From an uncultured Porphyromonadaceae bacterium (GTDB taxonomy: Bacteria > Bacteroidota > Bacteroidia > Bacteroidales > Muribaculaceae), in the NCBI GenBank assembly GCA_947175225.1, contig CAMWLX010000134.1, forward strand, positions 1 to 8,387: a stretch of DNA of 8,387 nucleotides, written 5' to 3'. Position 1 is the stretch's first letter. Every line of letters starts with the position of its first letter. This document shows, one piece after another, positions 1 through 7,149 of the stretch. The translations under genes and the position numbers were made by a program. Under the pieces are notes generated by a model, which was not told where the DNA came from, searched no databases, and saw nothing but the letters and a program-made list of their open reading frames with translations.

Positions 1-13
1 GGTTTAACTCTTC

Positions 14-45
14 TTTGTAAATTTTTCAATTCGTAAATAAGTTTA
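14..45 (+). promoter_or_regulatory. Candidate asnA promoter
   Basis: TTTG at 14-17 and TAAGTTTA at 38-45 are separated by 20 bp. This resembles the Bacteroidetes primary sigma factor promoter (-33 TTTG, -7 TAnnTTTG), with the last -7 base A instead of G. Transcription would start near 50-53 and leave a leader of about 25-30 nt before asnA. The -7 box lies inside the 22-bp element at 35-56, so the same bases could be promoter, operator or both. A second weaker candidate, TTTATTTG at 64-71, would lie too close to the ATG. Confidence 0.4.
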
Positions 46-56
46 AACAACTTCAA
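35..56 (+). repeat. 22-bp element, copy 1, upstream of asnA
   Basis: These 22 bp occur again, exactly, as the reverse complement at 8334-8355. The core AAGTTTAAACAACTTC contains an interrupted palindrome, AAGTT (39-43), 5-bp spacer, AACTT (49-53), like a dimeric regulator site. It ends 22 bp before the asnA start codon. Its role is unknown: it could be an operator, part of a promoter, or a dispersed intergenic repeat. Confidence 0.6.
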
Positions 57-78
57 AGGTAAATTTATTTGATTCAAT

Positions 79-1110
79 ATGCTTACGATTCCACAAAAAT
101 ACACTCTGAAACTTCTCCCCGAGACTACTGAAGTCGCAATCCAGCACATCAAAGACTCCTTTCAGAAGCATCTATCCAAATCGCTGAATCTTCGAAGAGT
201 GACTGCTCCCCTCTTTGTACTTTCCGGCACTGGCATCAACGACGACCTTAATGGCGTGGAACACCCCGTCAGTTTTCCAATTGAAGCTATGGATGGCAAG
301 AAAGCTGAAGTGGTGCATTCTCTTGCAAAATGGAAGCGTATGAAACTCGCAGCTTATGACATAGCCCCGGGATACGGTCTCTACACCGACATGAACGCAA
401 TCCGCACTTTCGAAGACCTCGACAATCTTCATTCGCTATACGTAGACCAATGGGACTGGGAAAAGTCAATCCGCAAGGAAGACCGGAACCTCGACTATCT
501 AAAAGATACTGTAAAGAAGATTTATTCTGCCGTAAAGAAAGTGGAAGGTGAAATATATGAGAAATTCCCTCATATCACACCCTGGCTCCCCGATGAAGTC
601 ACTTTCATACATTCCCAGCAACTTCTTGACAAATATCCCGACCTCACTGCTAAGGAAAGAGAAAATAAGGCTGCTAAGGAATATGGGGCTGTATTTATCA
701 TTGGTATAGGGGCACCTCTATCCGACGGAAAGCCTCACGATGGACGAGCCCCGGACTATGATGACTGGATCAGTCCAAACGAAGATGGCTACTTGGGTCT
801 TAATGGCGACCTTATACTTTGGAATCCAATACTTGAAAGTGGTTTTGAACTCTCCTCAATGGGCATACGTGTCAGTCCGGAATCGCTACGCGCTCAGTTG
901 AAAGAGCGAGGATGCGAAGAGCGCGAACAATTTGAATTCCACAAATCACTACTTGCCGAAGAACTCCCCTACTCTATTGGAGGAGGCATCGGTCAAAGCC
1001 GACTTTGCATGTATCTTCTCCAGAAAGCCCATATAGGGGAAGTGCAAGCATCCATCTGGCCGGAAGACCAAATCAATGCCTGCGCCGCGGCAAACATACA
1101 TCTCCTCTGA
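79..1110 (+). CDS. asnA: Aspartate--ammonia ligase (asparagine synthetase A)
   Basis: A cytoplasmic enzyme that makes asparagine from aspartate, ammonia and ATP, giving AMP and pyrophosphate (EC 6.3.1.1). The protein has 343 residues, slightly longer than the E. coli enzyme of about 330, and appears complete. Family hallmarks are RVTAPLFV near residues 40-47, GTGINDDLNGVEHPVSF near 50-66, the KWKRMKLAAYDI and GYGLYTDMNAIR block (84-109), and the C-terminal GGGIGQSRLCMYLLQKAHIG from residue 301. The family shares the class II aminoacyl-tRNA synthetase fold with aspartyl-tRNA synthetase. The ATG at 79 is the first start in frame and gives an N-terminus that fits the family. No Shine-Dalgarno is visible, as is normal in Bacteroidetes. 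A candidate promoter and a 22-bp palindromic element lie just upstream. It converges with ung, with only 3 bp between the stop codons. Confidence 0.96.
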   Translation: MLTIPQKYTLKLLPETTEVAIQHIKDSFQKHLSKSLNLRRVTAPLFVLSGTGINDDLNGVEHPVSFPIEAMDGKKAEVVHSLAKWKRMKLAAYDIAPGYGLYTDMNAIRTFEDLDNLHSLYVDQWDWEKSIRKEDRNLDYLKDTVKKIYSAVKKVEGEIYEKFPHITPWLPDEVTFIHSQQLLDKYPDLTAKERENKAAKEYGAVFIIGIGAPLSDGKPHDGRAPDYDDWISPNEDGYLGLNGDLILWNPILESGFELSSMGIRVSPESLRAQLKERGCEEREQFEFHKSLLAEELPYSIGGGIGQSRLCMYLLQKAHIGEVQASIWPEDQINACAAANIHLL

Positions 1111-1113
1111 CTT

Positions 1114-1782
1114 TTACCAGATTATCCCCGTTTTCCCATGCGCCTGCAAATAAGCATTGGCCTGCGAAAAATGCCGGCATCCGAAAAATCCCCGCGATGC
1201 TGACAATGGCGACGGATGAGGGGCAGTCAGCACAAGATGCTTTGACCGGTCGATCATGCTTCCCTTCCGGATAGCATCCGAACCCCATAGCATAAACACT
1301 ACATTTTCTCCATGCTCATTGATGGCGCGCACCGCAGCATCAGTAAATTCACTCCAGCCGAGATTCGCATGTGATCTCGGCTGATGTTCTCTTACGGTTA
1401 GGGTTGCATTGAGCAGAAGCACTCCCTGACGCGCCCATCGCGTAAGATCCCCGTCGTATGGTATGGGAGTTCCTATGTCTGTGCTTATTTCCTTGAATAT
1501 ATTGCGCAGCGACGGAGGAAGCTGAATCCCGGGATTGACCGAGAATGCCAACCCGTTAGCCTGTCCCGGACCATGATAAGGATCCTGCCCTATTATGACC
1601 ACTTTCGTATCGGCAAAAGGTGAATTGTCGAATGCCGAGAATATCTTCCCGGCAGGGGGATACACAGTGATGCGAGGATCGGCATACTCCATCCTCACAG
1701 CATTAGTGAGATTCCAAAAATATGGTTTATCAAATTCAGCACTCAATTCCCTTTTCCAGCCCTCTTCAATTCTAACTTCCAT
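1114..1782 (-). CDS. ung: Uracil-DNA glycosylase, family 1
   Basis: Removes uracil from DNA, the first step of base excision repair after cytosine deamination or dUTP misincorporation. The 222-residue protein is a typical full-length family 1 enzyme. The water-activating loop is GQDPYH at 65-70, with the catalytic Asp at 67 and Tyr at 69. F80 lies in GLAFSV and stacks on the uracil; N125 in LLLNATLTV recognises it. The leucine-intercalation loop HPSPLS is at 189-194, with His189 and Leu193. All key residues are intact. The ATG at 1782 gives an N-terminus beginning MEVRIEEGWK, as usual for this family. Upstream on the minus strand, TATAATTTG at 1823-1815 resembles a -7 box with one extra spacer base, so the promoter call is weak. 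Confidence 0.97.
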   Translation of the reverse strand: MEVRIEEGWKRELSAEFDKPYFWNLTNAVRMEYADPRITVYPPAGKIFSAFDNSPFADTKVVIIGQDPYHGPGQANGLAFSVNPGIQLPPSLRNIFKEISTDIGTPIPYDGDLTRWARQGVLLLNATLTVREHQPRSHANLGWSEFTDAAVRAINEHGENVVFMLWGSDAIRKGSMIDRSKHLVLTAPHPSPLSASRGFFGCRHFSQANAYLQAHGKTGIIW

Positions 1783-1824
1783 ATCATTATAACAAAAATT
1801 TCACACTGTTTTATCAAATTATAT

Positions 1825-1855
1825 TTTGACGATTCCCAATAAAGTGTTAAATTTG
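1825..1855 (+). promoter_or_regulatory. Bacteroidetes-type promoter for the YeiH-family gene
   Basis: TTTG at 1825-1828 and an exact -7 box TAAATTTG at 1848-1855 are separated by 19 bp, close to the consensus for the Bacteroidetes primary sigma factor. The predicted transcription start near 1860-1863 gives a leader of about 125 nt. That leader contains the whole 9-bp minisatellite. This is the best-formed promoter in the window. Confidence 0.7.
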
Positions 1856-1867
1856 CACATAAAACAA

Positions 1868-1939
1868 AATCAGAGAACTCTGATAACTCTGATAACTCTG
1901 ATAACTCTGATAACTCTGATAACTCTGATAACTCTGATT
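1868..1939 (+). repeat. 9-bp minisatellite (CTCTGATAA, ~6.8 copies) with upstream anti-repeat
   Basis: Six perfect CTCTGATAA units run from 1878 to 1931, followed by a partial seventh, CTCTGAT, at 1932-1938. Just upstream, AATCAGAG at 1868-1875 is the exact reverse complement of CTCTGATT at 1932-1939. Its inner seven bases can pair with any of the seven CTCTGAT units. The tract lies downstream of the predicted promoter and upstream of the start codon, so it should be transcribed as leader RNA. A pure tandem array of this kind is likely to vary in copy number between strains. Confidence 0.9.
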
Positions 1940-1986
1940 CAACCCACATATAAACTAAACCCCAATAACCCACTAAACCAACAACC

Positions 1987-2970
1987 ATGGCAAAATACTT
2001 ATATTGGATTCTGCTCGTCGTAATGTTTGTTCCCTTCAAACTGATTTTCGGCCTCAGCATCATCACTGCTCCAATCGCCCTATTCATAGGGCTCATTTTC
2101 GCTCTTATATTCGGCATCCCTTATCCCACATTCAATAAAAAGCTTTCAAAATATTTGCTGCAAGCTTCAGTAGTTGGACTCGGATTCGGCATGAACCTTG
2201 AGAAGTCTCTTCAGAGTGGTGCTGAAGGAATGATTTTCACTATTGCTTCAGTGATTCTGGTGATGGTAGCAGGCGTGCTATTAGGCCGCTTTATGAGCAT
2301 CAATTATAAGACTTCCTACTTGATATCATCCGGCACCGCCATTTGCGGTGGCAGCGCGATTGCGGCAGTTGGCCCGGTCATCAAGGCAGATCAAAATGAG
2401 ATGGCAGTTTCTCTTGGCGTGATATTCATCCTAAATGCAATTGCCCTCTTTATTTTCCCTCCGCTCGGACACTATCTCGGCCTTACACAGCACCAGTTTG
2501 GCACCTGGGCAGCTATCGCAATCCATGACACGAGCAGCGTAGTTGGAGCCGGAGCTGCTTTCGACCAAATGTATTTCCCGGGAAGCACTGAAGCTTGCGA
2601 TCTGGCAACTCTCATCAAATGCACGCGGGCACTTTGGATCATTCCATTGGCATTATTCACTATGTGGTTTTTCCGTAAAGATGGCAACGAAGAAGGGAAG
2701 TCAAAGATATCCGTTCCTTGGTTTATCTTCCTCTTCATCTTGGCTATGATATTCAATACATATGTAGGTACTGACTCTCTGCGTCCGCTCTATAATGTCC
2801 TTGTCGATATTGCCAAGCAATGTCTGATTGCCGTCCTCTTCGCGATTGGCGCCGGATTAAGCCTGAAAGTCATAAAGCAAGTAGGCGTCAAGCCCCTTGT
2901 TCAGGCTATAGTGCTTTGGATTATCATCGGTGTAGGCTCCCTCGCCGCCATCCTCTACGTCGGCATCTAA
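1987..2970 (+). CDS. YeiH family putative sulfate exporter membrane protein
   Basis: A 327-residue inner-membrane protein, at the usual length for the YeiH (UPF0324, PSE) family, with about ten hydrophobic segments. Conserved blocks are SSGTAICGGSAIAA around residues 114-127, followed by VGPVIKADQNEMAVSLGVIF, and TWAAIAIHDTSSVVGAGAAF at 173-192. The last is the most diagnostic family signature. The family is named as putative sulfate exporters from limited evidence, so the substrate is uncertain; no sulfur metabolism gene is adjacent. The ATG at 1987 gives a short polar N-terminus directly before the first helix. The leader is predicted to carry the 9-bp minisatellite. The next gene on the same strand starts 52 bp downstream with no clear terminator between, so the two may be cotranscribed. 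Confidence 0.9.
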   Translation: MAKYLYWILLVVMFVPFKLIFGLSIITAPIALFIGLIFALIFGIPYPTFNKKLSKYLLQASVVGLGFGMNLEKSLQSGAEGMIFTIASVILVMVAGVLLGRFMSINYKTSYLISSGTAICGGSAIAAVGPVIKADQNEMAVSLGVIFILNAIALFIFPPLGHYLGLTQHQFGTWAAIAIHDTSSVVGAGAAFDQMYFPGSTEACDLATLIKCTRALWIIPLALFTMWFFRKDGNEEGKSKISVPWFIFLFILAMIFNTYVGTDSLRPLYNVLVDIAKQCLIAVLFAIGAGLSLKVIKQVGVKPLVQAIVLWIIIGVGSLAAILYVGI

Positions 2971-3022
2971 AAAAGCCTTCCTGCCTATTGTTTACTGTTT
3001 TTTACTTATCATTTTGCTCTTA

Positions 3023-3958
3023 ATGAACAAGACTACTCGCTCCATTCTAAAGGCCATCCATCCCGCTTCGCTCATCCTCAGTGGGGGTGCGGTAATGGGA
3101 GGATTGACTGCATCAGTCATCCGGGGAGGTATCTCAGTATTCCCCGCAATCATGACACTCCTCTTTGCCATATTGCTTCAGATATCAGCCAATCTATATC
3201 ACAGTTATTTCCACCTCTGCTATTCCGGAGGAGATAGGTTGAAGGGGTTGAGGACGCATGATTCGAAAATCGCCAATTCTCCGGAAGTAGCTATATATCG
3301 TATAGTTGCCAATAGTTTCGCTATACTCGCTTTAACAGCCGGAATGTCTTTATTTACATTCATTGGCTGGATTGGGATGGGATATGTGGTGGTGATATCG
3401 GTGATGTACTATTTCTATTTCATGGGTCCAAATCCTTTAGTACGCACAAGATGGTCGCTGATATTCACTTTCCTCTTTTTCGGACCGATTGCAGTCAGCG
3501 GCACCGCATTGATCCAGAATCTTACGAATCCTGACTGGCTACCTATCGCAGTGTATTCAGTGATCAATGGTATGCTTGCAGTAAATGCTCATATAGCCAT
3601 CCAATATATGCATTATGAAGAAGACAAGAAGAATAACTACGAGACTCTTGTCACTGCCAAGGGAGGATCGTTCTCAAGATTTGTTTATTTTGGCAATGCT
3701 GCCATAGTCTGCATTGTCTTGATAATCCGTCCCTCTGCAGTTGAGTATGTCTCCCCATGGGTAGGAATTATAATAGGAATCTGCCTCCTGGTGTCTTCTA
3801 TATGGGTTTTCAGCATGATGCATCGAAATCCTGTCAATGTCTCCAAGCTGATCCGCAGCGTCACTTTGTGGCAGTATCTGACAGTGGTAATTGTCTTGAT
3901 GGCTATAGTGATGTACTCAGTAGATCATTTCCGCGTCAACGTCTTCCACTTCCTGTGA
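3023..3958 (+). CDS. MenA/UbiA-like prenyltransferase homologue with degenerate active-site motifs
   Basis: A 311-residue membrane protein with about eight to nine hydrophobic segments, matching the UbiA prenyltransferase superfamily and especially MenA (1,4-dihydroxy-2-naphthoate polyprenyltransferase of menaquinone synthesis). Evidence is the N-terminal region ending in QISANLYHSYFH (53-64), the block FFGPIAVSGTALIQ (152-165), which closely resembles the MenA 'FGPvaV-GTyyvQ' segment, and HYEEDKKNNYETLV (197-210), which aligns with MenA 'DIETDRAAGKRTL'. The metal-binding motifs are eroded. The first, normally N-D-x-x-D, reads H60-S61-Y-F-H64. In the second, the first Asp is H197, while D201 remains. 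Classical prenyl transfer is therefore doubtful, and this may be a divergent paralogue with another role. I chose ATG 3023 over an in-frame TTG at 3014. It lies 52 bp after the YeiH-family gene and converges with the Omp28-like gene, 14 bp away. Confidence 0.8.
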   Translation: MNKTTRSILKAIHPASLILSGGAVMGGLTASVIRGGISVFPAIMTLLFAILLQISANLYHSYFHLCYSGGDRLKGLRTHDSKIANSPEVAIYRIVANSFAILALTAGMSLFTFIGWIGMGYVVVISVMYYFYFMGPNPLVRTRWSLIFTFLFFGPIAVSGTALIQNLTNPDWLPIAVYSVINGMLAVNAHIAIQYMHYEEDKKNNYETLVTAKGGSFSRFVYFGNAAIVCIVLIIRPSAVEYVSPWVGIIIGICLLVSSIWVFSMMHRNPVNVSKLIRSVTLWQYLTVVIVLMAIVMYSVDHFRVNVFHFL

Positions 3959-3972
3959 GCTCGCGCAGAAAA

Positions 3973-5739
3973 TCATTTTATAAGTATTTTTTTGCCCTCG
4001 ATGATATAGAGACCCGGAAGGAGCGATTCCCTCTCCAATCCTACTTGCCTTCCATCTATTGTGAATATCTTTTCAGTCTTAGAGCCGATGTAGCTGTCTG
4101 CTATCTCTTCGACGCCGGTAGAGTCGTCAATATAAGATGCCGTAGAGTTGATTATAGTCTTCTTTCCGGCATCTATAATATACGCCACCAAGCGCATGCC
4201 ATCAAAATTGTCAAATCCTTCCGGACATGGGATTTCCAAACTGCAGGTATATGTCATCCCTGCTTCCAAAGATGCCGGAAGACTCCCTTCAATGCCGGTG
4301 AAAGCCGGATTTTCAGATCCGGTAGCGAGTTGGGAAGGTATTGTGACATTTGGGAAAAAACATATGGGATATAACATCCTTGATGGAAGATATCTATATT
4401 GCATTTGCAGCGCAGTAGTGCAAATATTATTCTGATAATATTGCGCATTTTCATTCCCGGTCACATTGCGCGTCAATATATAGCCGATAGTGTATCGCCG
4501 GTCAGAATCTGCAAAAGATTCCGAAGTGCCGACCTCCGCTTTTGCACATAAACTGCCATCTTTATTGACTGACATATCCGTTATTTTTATTTCCATCTCG
4601 GTTGGCAAACAGATTTGATCCTCAAATTTTGTAGTCTTTTCCCCTTTTGTGGATGCCACATGGTTGAGCATCAGCTGGGGTATTGAGTAAAATTTCAGCC
4701 ATTCTATGTTTAAATTGTTGGCAAGCAGATCTACATAGCTTGTCGTCTCTCCATAGTGTGTTTCGCCCACTATCAAGGCTTCTCCGTAAGCCTCCTCGAG
4801 CTTTTCAATCTCCAGCGTACCATTGGGGCAAGCGTTACACCACATGCCTGTACCCTTATCGACATAAAGATACCTCTTCATAGAAGTGCAATAGGCAAAG
4901 CTATTGTTTATGACCTGCATCTCTGCACCTTCCGGCTCGATCGTAACCTCATACTCTGCTTTCTCATTTGGAGTCAATGGAAGTGGAATTTCAACCCGAC
5001 GTGTTTCTCCTGTCGGCCAGTAATTCTCTTCCTGAATGGCAGACACTCTGGTGCCATCAATAGAAATGCCTATGACAGCACTTGATAGAGCTGCTCCGGT
5101 ATTCATGATGTTTATTTCCGCTAAGACATTGCCGTCGTTAAGCTCCCCTTTAGAGAAAAATTTAGGAGTAGTATTGATGGAGTAAAAAGTATGCTCTGTC
5201 GGTCGCTTGATAGCTATATTATTCAGGCCCAACATATATCCTTTTTCGCTGCGGCATACGAATCTCACCTGTCCATCCATCCCGGCATAGGGAGAAAGAT
5301 CAATCATATGGGTAGTCCATGTGGATTTTGTTTCAGTATATTCACCTAATTTTTCCCATACATCTTTGCCATTGGCTCGGAATTCCACCGTATATCTTTC
5401 ATTGAACACAGGATATATCTCGCAGCCATCCCAACTAAGCCATTCGCCATCTTCTATCAGCATAGAAGGAAGCGTAAGCGCATTCTCACAGACGCCTTCT
5501 ATAACACAGGATGGGGATAAGGCTATGTTGGTGACCTTCCCGTAATCTCCGGCACTCCAACCCTCCTCGGTCCAGCCGTTTTTATAATATGCTGATTCAG
5601 GTATATTCCCATTGATGTTTTCGATTTTTACATCTTCTGGATATTTACCACGCTTTATCTTCAATGAATATTCTCCATAAGAGGTTGCGGCAAAAGCTAT
5701 CATGGCAACCATCAAGATTCCGGTTCTCAATCCCATCAT
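3973..5739 (-). CDS. Exported Omp28-like multidomain protein with CxxC motif and T9SS-type C-terminus
   Basis: A 588-residue predicted exported protein. A signal peptide (MMGLRTGILMVAMIAFAATSYG) is followed by a mature start near EYSL; there is no lipobox cysteine. Residues about 86-178 resemble the beta-sandwich adhesin/'choice-of-anchor' domain (IDLSPYAGMDGQVRFVCRS, then LGLNNIAI). Residues about 190-285 look like a CARDB/Ig-like module (AEINIMNTGAALSSAVIGIS). Residues about 290-535 match the Omp28-like thioredoxin-fold region, with TGMWCNACPNGTLEIEKLEE carrying C301-x-x-C304. The C-terminus, IFTIDGRQV then LLPGLYIIEGKKILIK, looks like a type IX secretion sorting domain. The frame is open upstream to 5841, but that stretch overlaps the antiporter gene and has no signal peptide, so ATG 5739 (or the adjacent ATG 5736) is preferred. 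It sits 22 bp after the antiporter stop, so cotranscription is likely. The specific function is unknown. Confidence 0.85.
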   Translation of the reverse strand: MMGLRTGILMVAMIAFAATSYGEYSLKIKRGKYPEDVKIENINGNIPESAYYKNGWTEEGWSAGDYGKVTNIALSPSCVIEGVCENALTLPSMLIEDGEWLSWDGCEIYPVFNERYTVEFRANGKDVWEKLGEYTETKSTWTTHMIDLSPYAGMDGQVRFVCRSEKGYMLGLNNIAIKRPTEHTFYSINTTPKFFSKGELNDGNVLAEINIMNTGAALSSAVIGISIDGTRVSAIQEENYWPTGETRRVEIPLPLTPNEKAEYEVTIEPEGAEMQVINNSFAYCTSMKRYLYVDKGTGMWCNACPNGTLEIEKLEEAYGEALIVGETHYGETTSYVDLLANNLNIEWLKFYSIPQLMLNHVASTKGEKTTKFEDQICLPTEMEIKITDMSVNKDGSLCAKAEVGTSESFADSDRRYTIGYILTRNVTGNENAQYYQNNICTTALQMQYRYLPSRMLYPICFFPNVTIPSQLATGSENPAFTGIEGSLPASLEAGMTYTCSLEIPCPEGFDNFDGMRLVAYIIDAGKKTIINSTASYIDDSTGVEEIADSYIGSKTEKIFTIDGRQVGLERESLLPGLYIIEGKKILIK

Positions 5740-5761
5740 AATTAATTTTTTATAGTTTAGG

Positions 5762-7099
5762 TTAGTTTTTCTTTCGGTAAAGGGGAAGTCCCAAGAGATA
5801 GAATGCCACAGCTTGCAGCAGAAGTCCGATACCCGCCGCATAAAGCATCCAAATGCAGAAAATCGTGCAGAATATCCCTATGGAGAGTGCGTAAGCATAC
5901 CCTCTTTTAGCATGCCGCCTAAGCATACCGCATTTATAATCATTTCTCGCCGTCTTCACTAAGAATAGTCCGCTGAAAAGATATGCCGGGAGCACCATTA
6001 GTCCCGTTATGTTGAGGGCATAGAGATAGACATCCTCAGCCATGACCACGAGAAACAGAAAGCATTGCATGATGATGCTCGATGCCAGCAAAGCCGGCTG
6101 CAAGGAGTCGCTGCCATCTTTCTTCAAAAGCCATTTCGGGAAGATTCCATGATGTGCGGCTGAATAGGGCTGTTCGGCTGTCACTATTGTCCATGCAAAC
6201 CATCCTCCGGTGATCGATATGATGACCGCGGCTATCACCAGCCAGTAGGCCCATTCTCCGCAAATGCTACGCAAAGCATACGCTACTGAGGGATCTTCAA
6301 GCCCGGCAAGTCTGGCTCGCGACATTATCCCGAAACTGAATACTGACACCAAAACATAAAGTATCCACGCTGCAAGGAAACCGAACACTCCGGCTTTCCC
6401 GACATCGCTTTGCCTTCTTGCTCTTCCCGACATGACGACTGCACCCTCAATTCCAATAAAGCACCAGAGGGTGACGAGCATCGTGCTTTTGACTTGCGAC
6501 ATTACGCCTCCAATCCCGTCGCTAATACACCAAATATCAGCTGTCAGCGTGTCATACTTGATATTGAGTGCCAAAAGGATTATAATCAGTGCGATTACTG
6601 AAAGCTTGAGGATAGCTGCCCCTGTAGCTATTATTGAAGATGTACGCATTCCGGAACTGATGAGGAAATACATCACCCATATCAACGCCGAGCAGAAAAG
6701 TATAGTCCTGACCCCGTGATCGAGAAGGGAAGGGAAGAAGGCTCCGAATGTATCATTGAGCATCACGGCATAAGCTATGTTGGCAAAGCAAGCACAAAGC
6801 CAATATCCCCAGGCAATGTTAAACCCGGTGAAGCGTCCGAATCCTTTTTCTGCATAAAGGTAGATTCCTTCATTAAGTTCCGGATGCCGGTCGCTCAGAA
6901 TCTTGAATGTGCTGACAAGAAACAGCATTCCGGTAGCCGTGATGACCCAGCCAATCAGCACTGACCCCAGCCCGGCACCGGCAGCCATATTCTGAGGGAT
7001 GTTGAAAATCCCGCTCCCCACCATCATACCGAAAACTAAAGCGACAAGCCCGGTCAGGCCCAATTTATTTTTATAGATTATCTCTTCTTCCTCTTTCAT
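5762..7099 (-). CDS. Basic amino acid/polyamine antiporter (APA group of the APC superfamily)
   Basis: A 445-residue inner-membrane transporter with about twelve hydrophobic segments. The first helix carries GLVALVFGMMVGSGIFNIPQ (17-36); GSGIF is the substrate-carboxylate-binding motif of APC transporters. Next comes a region like arginine/ornithine antiporters: HPELNEGIYLYAEKGFG (72-88) and GFNIAWGYWL (92-101). The helix 6 motif TLWCFIGIEGAVVMSGRARR (210-229) parallels AdiC 'TLWAFIGVESASV'; W212 would be the gating tryptophan. The best analogues exchange arginine with ornithine or agmatine, or lysine with cadaverine, but no decarboxylase or deiminase lies in the window, so the substrate pair is not settled. 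A -7 box ends only 4 bp before the ATG, suggesting a leaderless or nearly leaderless mRNA. The exported Omp28-like gene follows in the same direction. Confidence 0.9.
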   Translation of the reverse strand: MKEEEEIIYKNKLGLTGLVALVFGMMVGSGIFNIPQNMAAGAGLGSVLIGWVITATGMLFLVSTFKILSDRHPELNEGIYLYAEKGFGRFTGFNIAWGYWLCACFANIAYAVMLNDTFGAFFPSLLDHGVRTILFCSALIWVMYFLISSGMRTSSIIATGAAILKLSVIALIIILLALNIKYDTLTADIWCISDGIGGVMSQVKSTMLVTLWCFIGIEGAVVMSGRARRQSDVGKAGVFGFLAAWILYVLVSVFSFGIMSRARLAGLEDPSVAYALRSICGEWAYWLVIAAVIISITGGWFAWTIVTAEQPYSAAHHGIFPKWLLKKDGSDSLQPALLASSIIMQCFLFLVVMAEDVYLYALNITGLMVLPAYLFSGLFLVKTARNDYKCGMLRRHAKRGYAYALSIGIFCTIFCIWMLYAAGIGLLLQAVAFYLLGLPLYRKKN

Positions 7100-7103
7100 A
7101 CTG

Positions 7104-7132
7104 CAAATTTACAAAAAATTCCTCAAATCAAA
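7104..7132 (-). promoter_or_regulatory. Minus-strand promoter for the antiporter gene
   Basis: The minus strand has an exact -7 box TAAATTTG at 7111-7104, with TTTG at 7132-7129 as the likely -33 element, 17 bp away, slightly short of the usual spacing. The box ends 4 bp upstream of the antiporter ATG (7099-7097), so transcription would start at or almost at the start codon. Confidence 0.6.
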
Positions 7133-7141
7133 AAAATATAT

Positions 7142-7149
7142 TAACTTTG
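7142..7149 (+). promoter_or_regulatory. Plus-strand -7 box for the acyltransferase gene
   Basis: TAACTTTG is an exact match to the Bacteroidetes -7 consensus TAnnTTTG. No good -33 TTTG is visible at the expected distance (around 7118-7122), so activity may be low or activator-dependent. Transcription would start near 7154-7157, giving a leader of about 70-75 nt before the acyltransferase ATG at 7228. Its upstream region overlaps that of the divergent antiporter promoter. Confidence 0.5.

Larger units (their letters stand above)
1783..1986. other. Divergent intergenic region between ung and the YeiH-family gene
   Basis: This 204-bp region separates two divergent genes. It contains a possible weak minus-strand -7 element for ung near 1815-1823, a well-formed plus-strand promoter at 1825-1855, and the CTCTGATAA minisatellite at 1878-1938. 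Open frames of 65 codons (plus) and 124 codons (minus) cross it only because the 9-bp unit preserves reading frame. I do not consider them genes. Confidence 0.8.

Noticed and set aside
1868..1939. CRISPR array
   Set aside because: The units are 9 bp and directly abutting, with no spacers. It is a tandem minisatellite.
1826..2023. Plus-strand open frame of 65 codons with Leu-Ile-Thr repeats, a possible leader peptide
   Set aside because: Its start codon lies upstream of the predicted transcription start, and its middle is only the minisatellite translated. It runs out of frame into the YeiH-family gene.
1743..2117. Minus-strand open frame of 124 codons with a Ser-Glu-Leu repeat
   Set aside because: It overlaps ung and the YeiH-family gene, and the SEL repeats are simply the 9-bp minisatellite read in frame. 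No family resemblance.
3014..3022. TTG start for the prenyltransferase homologue
   Set aside because: It adds only three residues (MLL), and the ATG at 3023 gives a normal MenA-like N-terminus.
2971..3022. Terminator or second promoter between the YeiH-family gene and the prenyltransferase homologue
   Set aside because: No stem-loop with a U-tract and no exact TAnnTTTG box could be found in the 52-bp gap.
5740..5841. N-terminal extension of the Omp28-like protein to 622 residues
   Set aside because: This part overlaps the end of the antiporter gene and would bury the signal peptide behind 34 residues. The start at 5739 is much more plausible.
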